Shown here piece by piece: positions 1 through 10,021 of a DNA stretch of 33,665 nucleotides. The DNA is from Vreelandella jeotgali Hwa (GTDB lineage: Bacteria > Pseudomonadota > Gammaproteobacteria > Pseudomonadales > Halomonadaceae), in NCBI RefSeq assembly GCF_000334215.1, contig NZ_AMQY01000015.1, forward strand, positions 1-33,665, in the 5' to 3' direction. Both the position numbers and the translations under genes were made by a program. The notes under the pieces were generated by a model, which saw nothing but the letters and a program-made list of their open reading frames with translations, ran no database searches and was not told where the DNA came from. Position 1 is the first letter of the stretch. Every line of letters starts with the position of its first letter.

Positions 1-1
1 C

Positions 2-24
2 AATTCATTGTGGACACTTGCCGG
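2..24 (-). other. 3' arm of the 16S precursor processing stem
   Basis: Located 17 nt past the mature 16S 3' end in the transcript, this stretch is complementary to the leader arm at 1714-1735. Its presence shows that the window ends within the 16S-23S spacer. No tRNA gene is visible in the remaining bases. Confidence 0.8.
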
Positions 25-41
25 GCGGATGACGCATCGGT

Positions 42-1570
<1,529 letters not shown>

Positions 1571-1713
1571 AAATCATCATAGTGCATAAGCTGCACCAAA
1601 CCTGGCTCAAGGTTCCAAACGTATCTCAAACGGACTCCATGGCTGCCGAAAACAGCAGCGCACCGAATCCTGACGAGTCGCTTGCCTTGATAGTAGGTGA
1701 TTTGTCACCCACA

Positions 1714-1735
1714 CCGGCAAGCGCCCACATGAATT
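1714..1735 (-). other. 5' arm of the 16S precursor processing stem
   Basis: The transcript of this stretch can pair with the transcript of 2-24, just beyond the 16S 3' end. The two arms share AATTCA, GTGG and CTTGCCGG blocks in register, with one bulge and three internal mismatches. This is the expected position of the long RNase III substrate helix that loops out the 16S precursor. Confidence 0.8.
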
Positions 1736-1747
1736 ACCTGATCAACT

Positions 1748-1759
1748 TGTTAAAGAGCA
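1748..1759 (-). promoter_or_regulatory. boxA antitermination element
   Basis: The minus strand reads TGCTCTTTAACA, identical to the core boxA of enterobacterial rRNA leaders that binds NusB-S10. It lies three bases downstream of the boxB-like stem. Confidence 0.9.
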
Positions 1760-1761
1760 GA

Positions 1762-1784
1762 AGAGGCGCTTCGGGAGCGCCTCT
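1762..1784 (-). promoter_or_regulatory. boxB-like hairpin of the rRNA antitermination site
   Basis: A perfect 9-bp inverted repeat (1762-1770 with 1776-1784) encloses a 5-nt loop. It sits immediately upstream of boxA in the transcript, where the Escherichia coli rrn boxB hairpin lies. A run of U does not follow, so it is not a terminator. Confidence 0.75.
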
Positions 1785-1796
1785 CGATAAGTGCGT

Positions 1797-1824
1797 ACTT
1801 TACCAGCATTGCAGCCTGCGTCAA
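1797..1824 (-). promoter_or_regulatory. Sigma-70 promoter of the rRNA operon
   Basis: On the minus strand, TTGACG (1819-1824) is followed by a 16-bp spacer and TAAAGT (1797-1802). A short AT-rich stretch (TAAATAAT) lies directly upstream of the -35 and could act as a weak UP element. The 16-bp spacing and near-perfect -35 are typical of rrn promoters. A second upstream promoter is not evident between this one and the end of the antiporter gene at 1901. Confidence 0.75.
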
Positions 1825-1900
1825 GCATTATTTACGCCGGTCATCATCTTCTGACAGCGACGCAGCCGCAATGCCAAATATCCCGACATGGACACACGCA

Positions 1901-2872
1901 TCAGGACATGACCAGCGACACCATATAGCCGGTATAGGCCACAAACATTGTCAGCAGAACACCGCCTTCCATACGGCCTATTCGGCGAGGTCGCCCGTGC
2001 CGGAAAAACGCAAACCCCATCATCAGCAGGGTCATTAGCGTCATCACGATCCAGTCCCGGGTGAGGACGTCGGGGCCGGCTTCGATCGGCGTAATCACGC
2101 CGGCCAGCCCCACGACCCCCAGCGTATTGAACAGGTTGGATCCGACGACGTTACCCAGCACCATGTCGTGCTCGTTGCGCCGCAGGGCACTCAGCGACGA
2201 TGCGAGCTCGGGCAATGAGGTGCCAATGGCAACTACCGTCAGCCCAATGACCAGCTCGCTGACGCCAAAGGCCGTGGCAATGCTGACGGCCCCCCAAACC
2301 AGCAGGCGCGAGCTGGCTATCAGCACGACCAGGCCCACCAGCGTCCATAAAAGCGCCATCCCCCGGGACATGGGCCGGCTTTCCAGAGCCTCGCTGACAT
2401 CTCCCGTCAGTGCATCGCTTTTCTGCGCCCGCGACTGGAGAATGCTGAGAATCATGAAGCTACCCAGAATCAACAGAATAATGGTGGCTTCCCAGCGGGC
2501 AACAAAGCCATCCAGCAGGATAACGCCAGTGAGCACGGTCACGATCAGCAGCACCGGCATTTCCTTGCGGATAACGCTCGACTGCACCGCCAACGGCGCT
2601 ATCAGCGCGACACAGCCAAGCACCAGTCCAATGTTGGCTATATTGGAGCCGTAAGCATTGCCCACGGCGAGCTCGGGGCTCCCCTGCAGGGCAGCCAGCA
2701 CCGACACCATCATTTCCGGCGCCGATGTACCAAACCCGATAACCAACATACCAATGAGCAGGGGCGACAAACCCAGCCAGCGTGACGTCGCCGCTGCGCC
2801 GTCGATGAAGCGGTCGGCACTCCAGATCAACAATACCAGGCCAACCACAACGGCGAGGACGGGAAGTAACAT
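1901..2872 (-). CDS. Ca2+/cation:Na+ antiporter, YrbG-like (CaCA family)
   Basis: The 323-aa inner-membrane protein belongs to the calcium/cation antiporter family, which swaps Ca2+ or a related cation for Na+ or H+. The two inverted alpha repeats are clear: GFGTSAPE near residues 47-54 with AYGSNIANIGLVLG following, and AIGTSLPE near 215-222 with GNVVGSNLFNTLG following. The conserved acidic residues are in place. About ten hydrophobic segments are split by a polar loop around 147-170. The length is close to that of E. coli YrbG (325 aa). The start is set by AAGGA six bases before the ATG. The gene is divergent from pqiA and reads towards the rRNA operon, with no obvious terminator between. 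Ion specificity cannot be read from sequence. Confidence 0.93.
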   Translation of the reverse strand: MLLPVLAVVVGLVLLIWSADRFIDGAAATSRWLGLSPLLIGMLVIGFGTSAPEMMVSVLAALQGSPELAVGNAYGSNIANIGLVLGCVALIAPLAVQSSVIRKEMPVLLIVTVLTGVILLDGFVARWEATIILLILGSFMILSILQSRAQKSDALTGDVSEALESRPMSRGMALLWTLVGLVVLIASSRLLVWGAVSIATAFGVSELVIGLTVVAIGTSLPELASSLSALRRNEHDMVLGNVVGSNLFNTLGVVGLAGVITPIEAGPDVLTRDWIVMTLMTLLMMGFAFFRHGRPRRIGRMEGGVLLTMFVAYTGYMVSLVMS

Positions 2873-2876
2873 GACA

Positions 2877-2905
2877 TTTCCTTAACAAGATTATCTGGGT
2901 ACTAT
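2877..2905 (+). promoter_or_regulatory. Possible promoter of pqiABC
   Basis: TTTCCT (2877-2882), a 17-bp spacer and TACTAT (2900-2905) lie in the divergent yrbG-pqiA interval. The -35 match is poor (3 of 6) and the -10 is fair (4 of 6), so this is tentative. It gives an untranslated leader of roughly 90 nt to the GTG start. Confidence 0.35.
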
Positions 2906-3004
2906 CGCGGCTGCATCCTTATGGAACCGGCCGGGTGCGTCAAGTATTACGCGCTTTCCATGACGTATCCGGTGCCGTCGCCATCTGCCATCAAAGGAGA
3001 CGGA

Positions 3005-4372
3005 GTGATCCGTTACCGCTTTTTGCCACGACCGGCGCTTATCGCCAGAGCCCCCCATGTCGATCGCTCACCTCCCGAGCATCGCACCCAGCGCCGTCGG
3101 TTACGGGCCTGCCACGAGTGCGACTGGGTATCGGCGCTGCCGCCCCTGAGCCCTGGCGAAAAGGCCTCCTGCCCGCGCTGCGAATGCACGCTGGTTCGCC
3201 GTCACCCCTACCCCGCACAGCGCAGCATGGCGCTGGCCATCGCGGCGTTTGTGACGCTGCTGGTGGCCACATCCTTCCGATTCATCAGCTTCAGCGTCAG
3301 CGGTGTCAGCAACCGTATTGAGCTGCCGCAGACCGCTACGGCGCTGTTCGAGTTTCATCAGCCCGTGGTTGCGCTGGTGGTGATCATGACCATCGTGATC
3401 CTGCCGGCGTGCTACCTGCTGGCCGTCATGTGGCTGCAGTGGGGGCTGATGCGCCATCACCCGCTGCCCTTCAGCCGCGACATTGCCCGCGCGCTGGCAC
3501 GGCTGACTCCCTGGATGATGGCGGATGTCTTCATTATCGGCGCGCTGGTCAGCCTGATAAAAATCGCCGGGCTGGCAGAGGTGTCTCTGGGACTCTCGTT
3601 CTGGGCCTTTTGCATTTTTGCCTTCCTGCTGCTGCTCACCACCCAGTCGCTGGATGCGGACTGGATGTGGTTTTCGCTGGATGGCGGCGAGCCTCTGGCG
3701 CCGGAGGGGACAAAAACCGCGGCCGCAGCCGCCGGCCAACAGCTGACCGGCTGCCACACCTGCGGGCTAATCAACGCGGTGGGCAGCGGTGCCGACATGC
3801 GCTGCCGGCGTTGCCACGAGCGACTCCATTCACGCCACCCCTACAGCCTGCAACGCACCTGGGCATTTCTCGTTGCCGCGGCCGTCATGTATATTCCCGC
3901 CAACCTCTATCCGATCATGAACGTGACGAGCCTGGGAAAAACGTCCTCCTCAACCATCATCGGCGGGGTGGTCGAGCTTTACCAGACAGGTTCCTGGCCC
4001 GTCGCCATCGTGATTTTCATCGCCAGCGTCATGGTGCCGGTGGGCAAACTCTTTGCCCTTTCCTGGCTATGCATCGTGGTCAAGCGACGCCATCGGCTCA
4101 ATACCCGGAGCCGGATTCTGCTCTATCGCATTACCGAATTCATCGGCCGCTGGTCCATGGTCGATGTGTTTGTGGTGTCGATACTGGTCGCGCTAATCCG
4201 CGCCGGGGCCCTGATGTCCATCTCGCCGGGGCCGGCAGAGCTGGCGTTCGGTGCCGTGGTAGTGCTTACCATGCTGGCCGCCATGTCGTTTGATCCACGA
4301 CTGATATGGGATCGCCCCCTGCCGCGCGATGCCGCTTCATACACAGCCACCCGGGGAAACACAGATGGCTAA
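3005..4372 (+). CDS. pqiA: PqiA, inner-membrane component of the Pqi lipid-transport system
   Basis: The 455-aa polytopic protein partners PqiB in a paraquat-inducible, envelope-spanning lipid-transport system. Two similar halves each begin with a cytoplasmic zinc-ribbon: CxxC at 36-39 and 56-59 in the first, and CHTC plus CRRC in the second. Each ribbon is followed by about four membrane segments. The signature LYPIMNVTSLG follows the second ribbon. I chose the GTG at 3005 because AAAGGAG lies five bases upstream. An in-frame ATG at 2921 would add 28 residues with no homology feel and no ribosome site. Its stop overlaps the pqiB start by 8 bases, so the two are translationally coupled. E. 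coli PqiA is 417 aa, and the excess here is a basic N-terminal leader. Confidence 0.92.
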   Translation: MIRYRFLPRPALIARAPHVDRSPPEHRTQRRRLRACHECDWVSALPPLSPGEKASCPRCECTLVRRHPYPAQRSMALAIAAFVTLLVATSFRFISFSVSGVSNRIELPQTATALFEFHQPVVALVVIMTIVILPACYLLAVMWLQWGLMRHHPLPFSRDIARALARLTPWMMADVFIIGALVSLIKIAGLAEVSLGLSFWAFCIFAFLLLLTTQSLDADWMWFSLDGGEPLAPEGTKTAAAAAGQQLTGCHTCGLINAVGSGADMRCRRCHERLHSRHPYSLQRTWAFLVAAAVMYIPANLYPIMNVTSLGKTSSSTIIGGVVELYQTGSWPVAIVIFIASVMVPVGKLFALSWLCIVVKRRHRLNTRSRILLYRITEFIGRWSMVDVFVVSILVALIRAGALMSISPGPAELAFGAVVVLTMLAAMSFDPRLIWDRPLPRDAASYTATRGNTDG

Positions 4373-6092
4373 CGAGACACCCCCTGATACGGCCTCGACC
4401 GACGACGCATCGTCCGGGCTGAATCGTGCCAAAACATCGGCACAGGCAAAACTGTCGCCGATCTGGATTATCCCGCTGATCGCCATTGCCATCGGCATGT
4501 GGCTGGTCTATGACAACTACACCAGTCGCGGCACCCGGATACAGCTCACCATGGAAAACGCGGAAGGTATCGAAGCGGGCAAAACCCTCATTCGCACGCG
4601 GAACGTGGAAGTCGGCAAGGTAAAAAGCGTACAGCTGTCGGATGACCTCTCCCAGGCCGTGATCAGCGCCCAGATTCATCCCGAAGCCGAGTCCACACTG
4701 ACCGAAGACAGCCGCTTCTGGGTGGTCAAGCCGCGCATTGGCCGGGAAGGGATCAGCGGCCTCAACACCGTTCTGTCCGGCGCCTACATACAGCTTGAGC
4801 CGGGGAGCTCGGACACGCTGAAACGCAAGTTCGAGGTCAGCGATGTTCCCCCGGTTGCGCCAGCGGGCGAAGCCGGCCTGCAGCTGACGCTGCTCAGCAA
4901 GCTGGGCAACTCGATGAAAGTCGGTGACCCGGTGTCGTATCAGGGCTATACCGTGGGGCGTGTGGAAGAAGTCGATTTTGATCCGCAAAAGCGCCAGGTC
5001 TCGCACCAGGTTTTCATCGAAAAGCCCTATACCAGCCTGGTAACGGATAACACCCGCTTCTGGAACAGCAGCGGCCTGGACGTACAGCTTGATGCCGACG
5101 GCATTCAGGTCAACCTGGACTCGCTGGAAACTCTGCTGGGCGGCGGCGTTTCCTTTGGCGTACCCGCCGACCTGCCCAAGGGCCAGGCCATCGACGTCGA
5201 CAGGGATAATCCCTTTACGCTGTACGCCAATCAGGACAGTGCCCGTCAGGGCACCTTCGACCGCTACATGCGCTACGTACTGCTGGTAGACGACACCGTA
5301 AGAGGCCTCAAGGAAGGCGCGCCGGTGGAGTTTCGCGGTGTGCGCGTGGGAACCGTTGCCGCCGTCCCCTGGAACTTTACCGCGCCGCAGCCGGATTCTC
5401 GTTCGAGCTTCGCCATCCCCGTGCTGATTCGTATAGAACCGCAGCGCCTGGGCGTTACGGGCAAGACGCTGGATCTTGACGAGTGGCAATCCCGTTTTGA
5501 TCGCCTGTTCGGGATCGGCCTGCGCGCTACGTTGAAGAACGGCAACCTGTTGACCGGCGCCATGTTTGTCGACCTCAACTTCGAGGACACTTCGGACAAA
5601 CAGGCTTCCGACGGACAAACTCCCGACAAACAGCATGTGAGCGAGACATTCGCCGGCGTGGAAGTCTTCCCCACGACAACCGGCGGGTTCGCTCAAATCC
5701 AGGCCCAGATTACTCAGCTGCTGGACAAGCTCAACGGGCTGGAAGTCGACCCGCTCATCGACGGCCTGGATCGCAACATGCAGGCAGCGGAAGCCACTCT
5801 CAACGAAGTGCAAAGCGTATCCGAGTCGCTCAACACCCTGCTCGACGATCCCGAAACAAGGGATATCGGCGGCAACCTGAACGCCACGCTCAAGGACCTG
5901 AGCACCACCCTGGAAGGCGTTTCGCCCGACTCGCCGGCATACCAGAATATTCTGTCGACCATGGATCGCATCGAGCGGCTGCTCGGCGACCTGCAACCGC
6001 TCACCAAAACGCTGAACGAAAACCCGCGGGCCCTGCTGTTCGACAACCTGGAAACCTCCGATCCCGAGCCTCGGGCGCCGGATACGCCCTGA
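4365..6092 (+). CDS. pqiB: PqiB, MCE-domain tunnel protein of the Pqi system
   Basis: The 575-aa protein is anchored by one N-terminal membrane helix (about residues 32-49) and extends through the periplasm. Three MCE (MlaD-type) domains follow, with starts near IQLTMENAEGIEAGKTLI, LQLTLLSKLGNSMKVGDPV and YVLLVDDTVRGLKEGAPV. The C-terminal 130 residues are heptad-rich and predicted helical, as in PqiB, where hexamers form a needle-like lipid channel. Length is near the E. coli protein (546 aa). The ATG at 4365 overlaps the end of pqiA, and GGGGA lies upstream. An ATG 36 bases earlier lies inside pqiA and is less likely. A dense antisense reading frame runs through this gene and is not real. 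Confidence 0.94.
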   Translation: MANETPPDTASTDDASSGLNRAKTSAQAKLSPIWIIPLIAIAIGMWLVYDNYTSRGTRIQLTMENAEGIEAGKTLIRTRNVEVGKVKSVQLSDDLSQAVISAQIHPEAESTLTEDSRFWVVKPRIGREGISGLNTVLSGAYIQLEPGSSDTLKRKFEVSDVPPVAPAGEAGLQLTLLSKLGNSMKVGDPVSYQGYTVGRVEEVDFDPQKRQVSHQVFIEKPYTSLVTDNTRFWNSSGLDVQLDADGIQVNLDSLETLLGGGVSFGVPADLPKGQAIDVDRDNPFTLYANQDSARQGTFDRYMRYVLLVDDTVRGLKEGAPVEFRGVRVGTVAAVPWNFTAPQPDSRSSFAIPVLIRIEPQRLGVTGKTLDLDEWQSRFDRLFGIGLRATLKNGNLLTGAMFVDLNFEDTSDKQASDGQTPDKQHVSETFAGVEVFPTTTGGFAQIQAQITQLLDKLNGLEVDPLIDGLDRNMQAAEATLNEVQSVSESLNTLLDDPETRDIGGNLNATLKDLSTTLEGVSPDSPAYQNILSTMDRIERLLGDLQPLTKTLNENPRALLFDNLETSDPEPRAPDTP

Positions 6093-6161
6093 ACGCCGTG
6101 ACCGGGCGCTGAATGGCGCCCGGCGATACACAGGCCCGACACCAGACCACAAGGAAATGCC

Positions 6162-6767
6162 ATGTTCGTTTTGCCGCGCCCACTGCTGCTGACTCTCGCG
6201 CTGACGCTTTTGGCGTCGGGGCTCGCGGGCTGTGCCGGCACCGTCACCCCGCCGACGCGTTACCAGCTGCCCGATACGGCTTCCGCCACCCAAACAGGTG
6301 ACGCCGCATCAAAGCCGCTTGCCACGCTCGAAATCAGCCAGCTACGTCTTGCCCACTATCTCGACGTTGACGGCATAATCATGCAGATGGACGACATTAA
6401 ACTGCGTGAAGCCCGTGAGCACCAGTGGGCAGAGGGCCTCGACCAGCAGCTTGCACGCAACCTGCAAGCCAACCTTGCCGGCGAGCTGCCGCAATGGCGC
6501 ATTACCCAGGGGCGGTCCGGCGACGACAGTGCCCTGTCGCTACGAATCAACATCGATCAGTTTCAGGGTCGCTACGACGGCTATGCATTGATCAGCGGAC
6601 AGTGGCAACTGCGCGACGCGCAAAACAAGCTGATAAGCATGGACGGCTTCCGCGCCCGGAACGCACTGGAAGACGATGGTTACCCGGCGCTGGTACGCGC
6701 CCTGGGGCAAAGCCTTGCCTCGGCCAGCGAAGATATTGCCGCCGCGATTCAACGTGGCGTGTTATAG
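6162..6767 (+). CDS. pqiC: PqiC, outer-membrane lipoprotein of the Pqi system
   Basis: The 201-aa lipoprotein has a signal peptide ending in the lipobox LAGC, with the acylated cysteine at residue 24. The remainder matches the DUF330/ABC-transport auxiliary lipoprotein pattern (the LEISQLRLAHYLDVDGIIMQ and REHQWAEGLDQQLARNL blocks). In E. coli PqiC sits in the outer membrane and docks the PqiB tube. The start is supported by AAGGAAATGCC before the ATG. The gene lies 69 bases after pqiB and completes the pqiABC operon. The stop codon overlaps a possible extended -10 promoter for rhlE. Confidence 0.9.
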   Translation: MFVLPRPLLLTLALTLLASGLAGCAGTVTPPTRYQLPDTASATQTGDAASKPLATLEISQLRLAHYLDVDGIIMQMDDIKLREAREHQWAEGLDQQLARNLQANLAGELPQWRITQGRSGDDSALSLRINIDQFQGRYDGYALISGQWQLRDAQNKLISMDGFRARNALEDDGYPALVRALGQSLASASEDIAAAIQRGVL

Positions 6768-6768
6768 T
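6760..6768 (+). promoter_or_regulatory. Possible extended -10 promoter before rhlE
   Basis: TGTTATAGT gives a TG dinucleotide one base before TATAGT (6763-6768). It overlaps the pqiC stop codon. No good -35 is seen at the usual spacing, which is tolerated for extended -10 promoters. It would create a leader of about 170 nt for rhlE. Confidence 0.35.
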
Positions 6769-6839
6769 ACGCCGCCATCAACACAGCGTACCGCCACAGC
6801 GCGGTGACGCACCGGTTTCACCGGTTGAACCCACACGAC

Positions 6840-6865
6840 GATAGCGGAACGTTTTCCGCGCTATC
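6840..6865 (+). other. Hairpin in the rhlE leader
   Basis: GATAGCG (6840-6846) pairs with CGCTATC (6859-6865), and GAA/TTC extends the stem internally past a two-base bulge. No U-run follows, so it is not a simple terminator. Just upstream, ACCGGT occurs twice (6811-6816, 6820-6825). A structured leader before a cold-responsive helicase is plausible but not shown. Confidence 0.4.
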
Positions 6866-6947
6866 CCCTGACACGCTTGACAGCGCCCGGCCCGACGCCC
6901 GGCGCTTGATGACACGGCCGCCACTGGAGCGACCGTGCGGAGAGACT

Positions 6948-8234
6948 ATGGACTTTTCTGATCTCGGCCTATCCGCCGAACTGCTCGAAGCCACCCGGAC
7001 CGAGGGCTTTGACACCCCCACACCGATCCAGGCGCAGGCGATACCCACGGTGCTCGAAGGCCACGACCTGCTCGCCAGCGCCCAGACCGGAACGGGTAAA
7101 ACCGCCGGCTTTGGCCTGCCCATTCTGCAGCGCCTGAACCGGGGCAAGCCGGCGGCCCGCCGCCAGGTACGCTCGCTGGTACTCGCGCCGACCCGCGAAC
7201 TCGCCGCCCAGGTCGGCAAGAATATCGCGGATTACGGCGCCGCCCTGCCGCTGCGCACCCAGGTGATTTTCGGCGGCGTCGGCCAGAACCCACAGGTGGA
7301 AGCGCTCAAGCGCGGCGTGGATATTCTGATTGCCACGCCCGGCCGGCTGCTCGACCTGCACCAGCAGGGCCACGTTGACCTGTCACAGCTGGAAATCCTC
7401 GTGCTTGACGAAGCCGACCGCATGCTCGATATGGGGTTTATCCACGATATCCGGCGGCTTTTGCGCCTCATGCCGCCCAAACGTCAGAACCTGATGTTTT
7501 CGGCGACGTTTTCCAACGATATTCAGGCGCTGGCCCGGCAGCTGCTGGACGACCCCAAACAGATCGACGTCGCGCCGCGCAATACCACGGCCGACCGGAT
7601 CGAACAGATCGTGTATCAGGTCGACCGCGACAAAAAGCGCGACCTGCTCGCCCATCTGGTTCAGTCGCAACAGTGGTACCAGGTGCTGGTGTTCACCCGG
7701 ACCAAGCACGGCGCCAACCGCCTGGCCGAACAGCTTTCCAAACGCTCGATTCCCGCCATGGCGATTCACGGCAACAAAAGCCAGGGCGCGCGTACCCGTG
7801 CGCTGGGGGCCTTCAAAACCGGCGATCTGCAAGTGCTGGTAGCCACCGACATCGCCGCCCGCGGGCTGGATATCCAACAGCTGCCCTACGTGGTGAATTT
7901 CGATCTGCCCAACGTCGCCGAAGACTATGTGCACCGCATCGGCCGTACCGGGCGTGCCGGCAGCCAGGGCGAAGCGATTTCGCTGGTGTGCATTGATGAG
8001 GCCCAGCTGCTGAAAAACATCGAGCGGCTGATCAAGGGATCGCTGGAGCGCCGTGTGGAACCGGGCTTCGAGCCGGATCCCAACGCCGTTGCCCAGCCCA
8101 TCGAAAACGGCCGGCGTTCGGGCAAGGCAGGCGCGGGCAAACGCCCGGACCGGGACACCGCCAACAACAAGCCCCGCCGTCGGCGCCGGTCAAGGTCGCG
8201 CAACCGCCAGCGCTCGTCATCCGGACAAAACTGA
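6948..8234 (+). CDS. rhlE: DEAD-box ATP-dependent RNA helicase, RhlE type
   Basis: The 428-aa cytoplasmic RNA helicase acts in rRNA maturation and RNA turnover in this family. Motifs appear in order: Q motif (PTPIQAQ, about 24-30), motif I AQTGTGKT (45-52), PTRELA (81-86), [12 protein letters not shown] (154-157), SAT (185-187), [16 protein letters not shown] and [10 protein letters not shown]. The last 40 residues are very rich in Arg, Ser and Asn, typical of the RhlE RNA-binding tail. The ATG at 6948 has GGAGA upstream. An in-frame ATG at 6804 would add 48 residues with no family match and would run through the leader hairpin. RhlE, SrmB and RhlB are hard to separate, but tail and length favour RhlE. 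Confidence 0.92.
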   Translation: MDFSDLGLSAELLEATRTEGFDTPTPIQAQAIPTVLEGHDLLASAQTGTGKTAGFGLPILQRLNRGKPAARRQVRSLVLAPTRELAAQVGKNIADYGAALPLRTQVIFGGVGQNPQVEALKRGVDILIATPGRLLDLHQQGHVDLSQLEILVLDEADRMLDMGFIHDIRRLLRLMPPKRQNLMFSATFSNDIQALARQLLDDPKQIDVAPRNTTADRIEQIVYQVDRDKKRDLLAHLVQSQQWYQVLVFTRTKHGANRLAEQLSKRSIPAMAIHGNKSQGARTRALGAFKTGDLQVLVATDIAARGLDIQQLPYVVNFDLPNVAEDYVHRIGRTGRAGSQGEAISLVCIDEAQLLKNIERLIKGSLERRVEPGFEPDPNAVAQPIENGRRSGKAGAGKRPDRDTANNKPRRRRRSRSRNRQRSSSGQN

Positions 8235-8279
8235 CACCGATTCCCTGACTCATCTTCCCTTATTCACCCTGGAGTGACT

Positions 8280-8795
8280 ATGGCGCCCTCTGATTTGATG
8301 GCCGATTATCGCCGCTGGCTCACCTTTCAGCGCCAGGAGCAGCTCAGCCGCGAACATGCCGGCATCGTCCAGCGTCTGGACGACGCCAGGGCGTCGTCCC
8401 GGCAGGTTATGCAGGCCTACCGCAGCATGGCGGAAAAATCCGCCGCCGAGGGAGCCTGCTACCGCACGCTGTTTCTGCGTACTCGCGATAACAACGAGGC
8501 GCTGGCGTGCGAAGGCTGGCTGTTTATCCGCCGCCTGCTGAGTGAAGGCCAGCAGGCCCGGGTGCGCGCAACCCTGCTGGAGACCTTTACTCTGGAAGAC
8601 GGCATTGTCGCCCCCGGTGACAAACCCGCCCGGGCGGTCACTCTGGAAATACTTGACCGCGTGCACATGGAAAAAGGCATGCGCACCAGCGTTCAGGTCG
8701 ACTGCGCCAGCCACGCTGACGACTACCATTTTGTCACCCTGCTGGATGCCGTTCGCGGCGATCTGCGCCCTTACCTCAACGGACCCGACCGCTGA
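8280..8795 (+). CDS. Conserved-looking hypothetical protein, 171 aa
   Basis: I do not recognise this family. The product is soluble, mixed helix and strand, with no signal peptide, membrane segment or metal motif. The first 65 residues look like a long amphipathic helix rich in Gln, Arg and Ala. The later part, around EDGIVAPGDKPARAVTLEILDRVHMEKGM, looks like beta hairpins. The ATG at 8280 is preceded by GGAG at good spacing. It ends two bases before the CynX-like transporter start, so the two are almost certainly co-transcribed and perhaps coupled. It begins 45 bases after rhlE. Codon usage looks like that of its neighbours. A function tied to the transporter or to the helicase is only a guess. 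Confidence 0.78.
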   Translation: MAPSDLMADYRRWLTFQRQEQLSREHAGIVQRLDDARASSRQVMQAYRSMAEKSAAEGACYRTLFLRTRDNNEALACEGWLFIRRLLSEGQQARVRATLLETFTLEDGIVAPGDKPARAVTLEILDRVHMEKGMRTSVQVDCASHADDYHFVTLLDAVRGDLRPYLNGPDR

Positions 8796-8797
8796 CC

Positions 8798-10015
8798 ATG
8801 CCTCGACGTCGCGCCGTTGTTTTTCTCCTGCTGGTTGTCATTGTCGGGCTCAACCTGCGCCCGGCGCTGTCCTCGGTCGCTCCTCTGCTGCCGCGCCTGC
8901 AGGACGTCGCTGGAATCTCCGCCGCTGCCGCCGGCATCCTGACCACGTTACCGGTGCTGTTTCTGGGAATAACCGCGCCGCTGGCGCCGCTACTGGCCCA
9001 GCGGATCGGCAGCGAACGGGCGCTCAGCGCCGCGCTGATTCTCCTTGCCGGCGGCCTGATACTGCGTGGCCTGCCGTTGCCCGGCGCGCTGTATCTGGGC
9101 TCGGTATTCGCCGGCGCCGCTATTGGCCTGGCCGGCACCCTGCTGCCGGCTCTGGTCAAGCGGGCGCTGCCCGGCAGCGCCGATCTGGTCACCGGCCTGT
9201 ATACCATGGCCTTGTGCCTGGGCGGCGCCCTTGGCGTAGGGCTCAGCGTCCCGCTGACACGGCTGCTGGGCAGCTGGCAGGCCGGTCTGATGAGCTGGTC
9301 GCTGCTCGCCCTGCTGGCGCTGGTGCTCTGGCATGGCAACATGCCGTCTTCCCGGAATGAGCCGGCTGCCGGGCATGAACAAACCGTCCACGTTCAGGGC
9401 AGCGGCGCGATACATCTTCTGGCCCGGCCGCTCACCTGGTATGTCATGCTGTTCATGGGGCTGCAGTCTTCCATGGCCTACATCGTTTTCGGCTGGCTGC
9501 CCACCCTGCTGGTAGAACGCGGCTACAGCGAAGCCACCGCCGGCTGGACCATGGCCACGTCCATCATGTGTCAGGTGATTTTTGCCCTGGCCGCGCCCTG
9601 GATCGCGCGTTTCGGCCGCGATCAGCGCCTTGCGCTGATCGGCATGCAGATGCTGTCGGCCTCGGGGCTGGCGCTGTTGCTGCTGGCGCCGCTAACGCTC
9701 AAGTGGCCCGGGGCGGTGCTGCTGGGGCTGGGACAGGGCGGCGGCTTCAGCCTGGCGCTGAGCCTGCTGGTGCTGCGCACCACCACGTCCAAACTGGCCG
9801 GCCAGCTGTCGGGGCTGGTGCAGGGCGGCGGCTATACCATCGCCTCGGTTGGCCCCTTTCTGGTGGGGCTGCTGTTGCAGGCGGATGCCGGCATACCGCG
9901 CATTGCCCAGGTGCTGCTGACGATTATCGCCATCTGCAGCTGCGCTGCCTTTTTTGCCGGGCGCAACCAGCGGCTGGATGAGCAGGACGGTGTACTCCTC
10001 GTGCATCGCTATTGA
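8798..10015 (+). CDS. CynX/NimT-family MFS transporter
   Basis: The 405-aa inner-membrane protein has about twelve hydrophobic segments. The N-terminal LNLRPALSSVAPLLPRL stretch in the first helix is a hallmark of the CynX/NimT (cyanate / 2-nitroimidazole transporter) branch of the major facilitator superfamily. A central cytoplasmic loop near residues 185-205 separates the two six-helix halves. The start ATG lies two bases after the preceding stop codon. No cyanase or carbonic anhydrase gene is nearby, so cyanate transport should not be assumed. Small-molecule export is the more neutral reading. Confidence 0.88.
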   Translation: MPRRRAVVFLLLVVIVGLNLRPALSSVAPLLPRLQDVAGISAAAAGILTTLPVLFLGITAPLAPLLAQRIGSERALSAALILLAGGLILRGLPLPGALYLGSVFAGAAIGLAGTLLPALVKRALPGSADLVTGLYTMALCLGGALGVGLSVPLTRLLGSWQAGLMSWSLLALLALVLWHGNMPSSRNEPAAGHEQTVHVQGSGAIHLLARPLTWYVMLFMGLQSSMAYIVFGWLPTLLVERGYSEATAGWTMATSIMCQVIFALAAPWIARFGRDQRLALIGMQMLSASGLALLLLAPLTLKWPGAVLLGLGQGGGFSLALSLLVLRTTTSKLAGQLSGLVQGGGYTIASVGPFLVGLLLQADAGIPRIAQVLLTIIAICSCAAFFAGRNQRLDEQDGVLLVHRY

Positions 10016-10021
10016 CGATCC

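Larger units (their letters stand above)
1571..1790 (-). other. rRNA operon leader (5' external spacer)
   Basis: This is the transcribed leader between the predicted start near 1790 and the 16S 5' end. In transcription order it holds a GC-rich boxB-like hairpin, boxA, the 5' arm of the 16S processing stem, a small hairpin (GGTGA/TCACC, 1696-1709) and about 120 nt of unstructured-looking leader. The layout matches the enterobacterial rrn leader, where boxA and boxB recruit the Nus/SuhB antitermination complex. No protein gene is visible in 1571-1900. Confidence 0.85.

Noticed and set aside
1762..1784. Hairpin upstream of 16S as a terminator for the antiporter gene
   Set aside because: Its position next to boxA and downstream of the rrn promoter, and the lack of a U-run, fit boxB instead.
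4266..6293. 675-aa minus-strand frame opposite pqiB
   Set aside because: It lies antisense to pqiB, whose three MCE domains are clear, and it reads as compositional Arg/Gly/Val-rich sequence without motifs.
8798..10015. Cyanate transporter naming (cynX)
   Set aside because: No cyanase or carbonic anhydrase gene lies nearby, and the family covers several unrelated substrates.
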